From a virus: a stretch of DNA of 50,119 bases. The DNA is taken from positions 1-50,119 of IMG/VR virus record IMGVR_UViG_3300044729_004416. One strand, 5' to 3'. Below are positions 47,804 through 50,119 of the stretch, one piece after another (the first letter of the stretch is position 1; every line of letters begins with the position of its first letter). The notes below the pieces were generated by a model. That model was not told the DNA's origin. It worked only from the letters and a program-made list of their open reading frames with translations, and searched no databases. Position numbers and translations under genes: made by a program.

Positions 47804-48499
47804 ATGGCACAAGCAAAAAAGCCCGTCAAACGCACCTACCAGGCGGTCCTGGACTGGCAGGACGAGTCCCGCAGGGCCTTCGGGAAGATGCTGCTCAACT
47901 GGCGGCGCCGTAACGGCTGGACCCAGTACACCGCCTGCGAATGGGGCACGGAGGCCGAGTTTGAGGTGATCTCCTACGGCAACCTCTCGGTGATCGAGCA
48001 GGGCAAGGCCGGTGAACTGCGCCAGAAGGCCTTCTTCCAGCTCGAGGAGCTCAACCGTCGCCTGGCGGAGAAGGACTGGGGACCGGTCAAGTCCCAGCGG
48101 TTGAAGGACCAGCTGAAGGACGCGGAGCCCCTGCGCGGCGATGACGACAAGCTCTGGGATGCCGTGGACTTCTGGAGCTGCTACATCGGCTATGTGCCGG
48201 TGCCCAGAGCCTTTCAAGCAGCGCCCGCGCCAACCCTGACCTCGAAGCGCGCCGAGGAGATCTGTCAGAAATGGCGCCAGCACGTGCGCCGCGTGATCAA
48301 GGAAGGCGGTCTCGACGTCACCCAGGCCCTGGAGCAGCTGGTCAAGGGTGCACCGAAGGAGCACCAGAAGCGTTTCTCAGAGGTGCTGGCCATCGACGAC
48401 TACAGCTCGGTTGAGCTGGCTCAGCTCTGGGTGGATGGCGAGGAGTTCCTTCCCGAGCAGTGGATCGGCGCCTGGGAGCAGAAAGCGCTGGGCGCCTGA
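47804..48499 (+). CDS. XRE-like helix-turn-helix regulator
   Basis: A 231-residue protein. Residues 22-80 (RAFGKMLLNWRRRNGWTQYT, then SYGNLSVIEQGKAGELRQKA) fit an XRE-type helix-turn-helix with an insertion. The remaining 150 residues are helical (AEEICQKWRQHVRRVIKEGG, LAQLWVDGEEFLPEQWIGAW) and not recognised. A TTGCAT/TAAGAT-like promoter and GCTTG/CAAGC repeats lie in the 43-base spacer upstream. Candidate repressor of the element or regulator of replication genes. Confidence 0.6.
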   Translation: MAQAKKPVKRTYQAVLDWQDESRRAFGKMLLNWRRRNGWTQYTACEWGTEAEFEVISYGNLSVIEQGKAGELRQKAFFQLEELNRRLAEKDWGPVKSQRLKDQLKDAEPLRGDDDKLWDAVDFWSCYIGYVPVPRAFQAAPAPTLTSKRAEEICQKWRQHVRRVIKEGGLDVTQALEQLVKGAPKEHQKRFSEVLAIDDYSSVELAQLWVDGEEFLPEQWIGAWEQKALGA

Positions 48500-48570
48500 T
48501 CGGTCCGCTCCGGCGGACGCAGCAAGGGGCGGCCCGGACGATTGCGAGCAGATCCTGGGGTTGCGCCTAG

Positions 48571-48589
48571 CGTTAGCAAGTCGCTAAGC
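48571..48589 (+). promoter_or_regulatory. Inverted repeat upstream of the next replication genes
   Basis: TTAGC-aagtc-GCTAA within gcgTTAGCaagtcGCTAAgc, 37-55 bases before the ATG at 48626 in the only AT-richer patch of the spacer. Candidate operator for the XRE-like or CopG-like regulator. Confidence 0.35.
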
Positions 48590-48625
48590 TCAAGCCAGCG
48601 GGCACAAGCCCGGCATTCCGTTGCC

Positions 48626-49357
48626 ATGACGCAATCCCCCGCACGCACAGGCGTGCCAACCGACGCCCTCACGTTGCTCGACGAAAAGGGCAGCGCCGAG
48701 CGCGCCCTCACGGCCGCCCTGGCCTCGTTCCAGGAACAGGTGCAGGCCGTCCCTTCCCTTGATCTAGCTGCTGTGGTCGAAGCAGCCAGGCCAGCGTTTG
48801 CCTCAGGCATTGCCTTTAGTGCCCAGCTGGTTGACGTCCGCGGCCGCAACAAGCTGCGGGTCACGGTGATGCATGCAGGCGGCGCTGAGGTCACCAGCGA
48901 GGAGTGGGCCGACGAGGTCGACGACTTGCTGCGGGCCTCCGGTTGGATGCTGGCCATGCTGCTGGGCATCCCTTTGGCCAAACAGGCTCGGCCTGTAGAG
49001 GCTGAGAAAGATGGACCAGCCGAACTCGTAGATGTGGTTGCCGTTGACGATTCGGCTCAGGCCTCTCCTGCTCAGCAGGCGGAGCAGGATCCCGCTCCGG
49101 CGGCTGACCTCGATGTCGCCCTGGAGCCCCTGACGCCCAAGGAGATCGAGGCCACCCACCAGCGGATCCTCGCCCTCCCGCAGGCAGCTCGTCAGGAGCT
49201 GACCAAGGCGTTCCGTGAGCACTTTCAGGTGCCGCGCAATGCCCGCTCCATCGGTGATCGCATCACCCAGCACCAGCACGCCGCCTTCATCGATTGCTTC
49301 CTGGAGGAGTGCGAGGAGCACGGGCCTGATGGCGACAAGGAGCCGGCCGAGCCATGA
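48626..49357 (+). CDS. Phage protein with the C-terminal module of the Rad52-like protein
   Basis: A 243-residue protein. Residues 1-125 form an alpha/beta domain of unknown family (ALASFQEQVQAVP, SGIAFSAQLVDVRGRNKLRV, ADEVDDLLRASGWMLAML). A low-complexity linker follows (about 125-175). The last ~65 residues (LEPLTPKEIEATHQRI, QELTKAFREHFQVPRNARSI, GDRITQHQHAAFIDCFLEE) align with the C-terminus of the Rad52-like protein at 9344-10126, with the motif TKAFRxxFQVP shared. It may compete for or share a partner with that protein. Its stop overlaps the next start (ATGA). Confidence 0.7.
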   Translation: MTQSPARTGVPTDALTLLDEKGSAERALTAALASFQEQVQAVPSLDLAAVVEAARPAFASGIAFSAQLVDVRGRNKLRVTVMHAGGAEVTSEEWADEVDDLLRASGWMLAMLLGIPLAKQARPVEAEKDGPAELVDVVAVDDSAQASPAQQAEQDPAPAADLDVALEPLTPKEIEATHQRILALPQAARQELTKAFREHFQVPRNARSIGDRITQHQHAAFIDCFLEECEEHGPDGDKEPAEP

Positions 49358-49599
49358 GCACAAGCCATCGCCCCCGGCTGCCCCGTCGCTACGGCGAGCA
49401 GCCCCGCTCGGTGGCCGGTCGCCACTTCATCCAGACCCAGGTGCGCACCGACGTCTACCTGCGAGTCCGGGAGGTGATGGAGAGCCACAACCTCTCGGCC
49501 AGCGGAGCAGTGCATCACCTGCTGCGCGAGCGATTCAGCCTGCCGCCCCTTCCCCCGTTCGATCAACAGCCCATTCCCACCGATTCAACCCATGGCTAA
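49354..49599 (+). CDS. Small ribbon-helix-helix-like protein
   Basis: An 81-residue protein with a strand-helix-helix core, FIQTQVRTDVYLRVREVMES, then NLSASGAVHHLLRERF, flanked by basic and Pro-rich ends. The pattern resembles CopG-type folds. The start overlaps the preceding stop and its end overlaps the SSB start, so the three are translated together. Confidence 0.6.
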   Translation: MSTSHRPRLPRRYGEQPRSVAGRHFIQTQVRTDVYLRVREVMESHNLSASGAVHHLLRERFSLPPLPPFDQQPIPTDSTHG

Positions 49600-50119
49600 G
49601 GACATCTTTCGTACCCCCCTCGCCGAAGTGCGCTGGGCCCACCTGATCACCCCCCGGCACCAGCTCGACAAGAGCAAGCCCAAGGCCTGGACCGCCGATC
49701 TGCTGCTTCCCAACAGCGACGAGAAAGCCCAGTCCTTCCTGCTGGCGATGGAGGACCAGTTCATCGCACTGCATGGAAGCCGCAAGCGCCGCGCCGAGAA
49801 AGGCTTCCCCTGGAAGGCGGACAAGGAGAAGCCCAGCGAGATCACCGTGGTGCGCTTCAAGGTGCCGCAGTTCCAGCGGCGCGACGGCTCTCTCTCCGAG
49901 GGGCCGCGCATCGTCGATGCCAAGAAGCAGCCTTGGGATGGGGCCGCCATCGGCAACGGCTCCAAGGTGATCGTCGCCTTCGACATCTACGACTGGGACG
50001 GGGAGAACGGCTGCGGCATGACGTTCCAGCCCAGGGCTGCTCAGGTCGTGGAGTTCGTGCCCTACGAGCAGGTCGACCCCACCGATGGCTTCGACGAGCT
50101 CGATGGCTACTCCGCGGCC
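49592..50119 (+). CDS. Single-stranded DNA-binding protein, DUF2815/gp2.5-like (3' end outside window)
   Basis: The frame is open from ATG 49592 to the window edge (176 codons). RTPLAEVRWAHLITPRHQLD, KAWTADLLLPNSDEKAQSFL, FKVPQFQRRDGSL and GNGSKVIVAFDIYDWDGENG are typical of the DUF2815 family, which is related to T7 gp2.5. Such proteins coat single-stranded DNA during phage replication and recombination; an acidic C-tail seems to begin (PTDGFDELDG). It overlaps the preceding stop by eight bases. The DNA polymerase that usually follows would lie outside the window. Confidence 0.85.
   Translation, partial: MAKDIFRTPLAEVRWAHLITPRHQLDKSKPKAWTADLLLPNSDEKAQSFLLAMEDQFIALHGSRKRRAEKGFPWKADKEKPSEITVVRFKVPQFQRRDGSLSEGPRIVDAKKQPWDGAAIGNGSKVIVAFDIYDWDGENGCGMTFQPRAAQVVEFVPYEQVDPTDGFDELDGYSAA

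Overview
The window looks like a high-GC picocyanobacterium (Cyanobium/Synechococcus type). This rests on overall GC content, scattered copies of the HIP1 octamer GCGATCGC (for example 42-49, 4581-4588, 40038-40045, 44738-44745), and many starts of the form ccATGGc with no Shine-Dalgarno. The genus is an inference.

Left host flank (1-7.2 kb). The end of glycogen phosphorylase is followed by two small cyanobacterial hypotheticals on the other strand. Next comes a run of toxin-antitoxin and Fic genes: a Phd/UPF0175-like antitoxin with a DUF3368 PIN-type toxin, an intact Fic gene, a second Fic gene with an N-terminal frameshift, and mobile mystery protein A followed by a B gene that has lost its Fic core. 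Operator-like inverted repeats lie between these units.

Integration boundary (7174-7220). The 3' half of a tRNA-Arg(CCU) gene, without its 5' half, lies on the minus strand. This is what an integrating element leaves when it recombines into a tRNA 3' end. Everything to the right, to the window edge, is read as one integrated phage-derived element of more than 42 kb. The far end, the intact tRNA and any integrase would lie beyond the window.

Element, left arm (7.8-10.1 kb, + strand): a SLOG-like protein, a Sipho_Gp157 protein, a small ORF and a Rad52-like annealing protein.

Cargo (10.3-24.4 kb, + strand): a defence-type operon of a DUF499 ATPase, a small partner, a DUF1156 N6-adenine methylase and a PLD-SNF2 helicase. 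It is followed without a large gap by a visibly AT-richer set: a protein with a weak ADP-ribosyltransferase-like pattern, a PP2C phosphatase, a Ser/Thr kinase, and a second Ser/Thr kinase fused to a cold-shock-like domain. The combination of a methylase/helicase defence core with a two-kinase/one-phosphatase switch is the best candidate in the window for an undescribed system.

Element, structural and packaging arm (24.9-42.5 kb, mostly minus strand). Read in the direction of transcription it holds a PD-(D/E)XK nuclease, small and large terminase, a sigma factor without region 4, AT-rich moron genes (DUF3800 and an unknown), a DUF4055-type portal, a LysM protein, a scaffold-like coiled coil, the major capsid protein, small virion proteins, a fibre-like protein and a seven-blade propeller protein. 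A lysis-type group (L,D-transpeptidase, holin-like) runs on the opposite strand in the middle. I see no tape measure, tail tube or integrase gene.

Element, replication arm (42.5-50.1 kb): a primase-helicase, a ribbon-helix-helix regulator, a DEAD-type helicase with Zn ribbons, a VRR-NUC nuclease, an XRE-like regulator, a protein sharing a C-terminal module with the Rad52 protein, and a gp2.5/DUF2815-like single-strand binding protein cut by the window edge.
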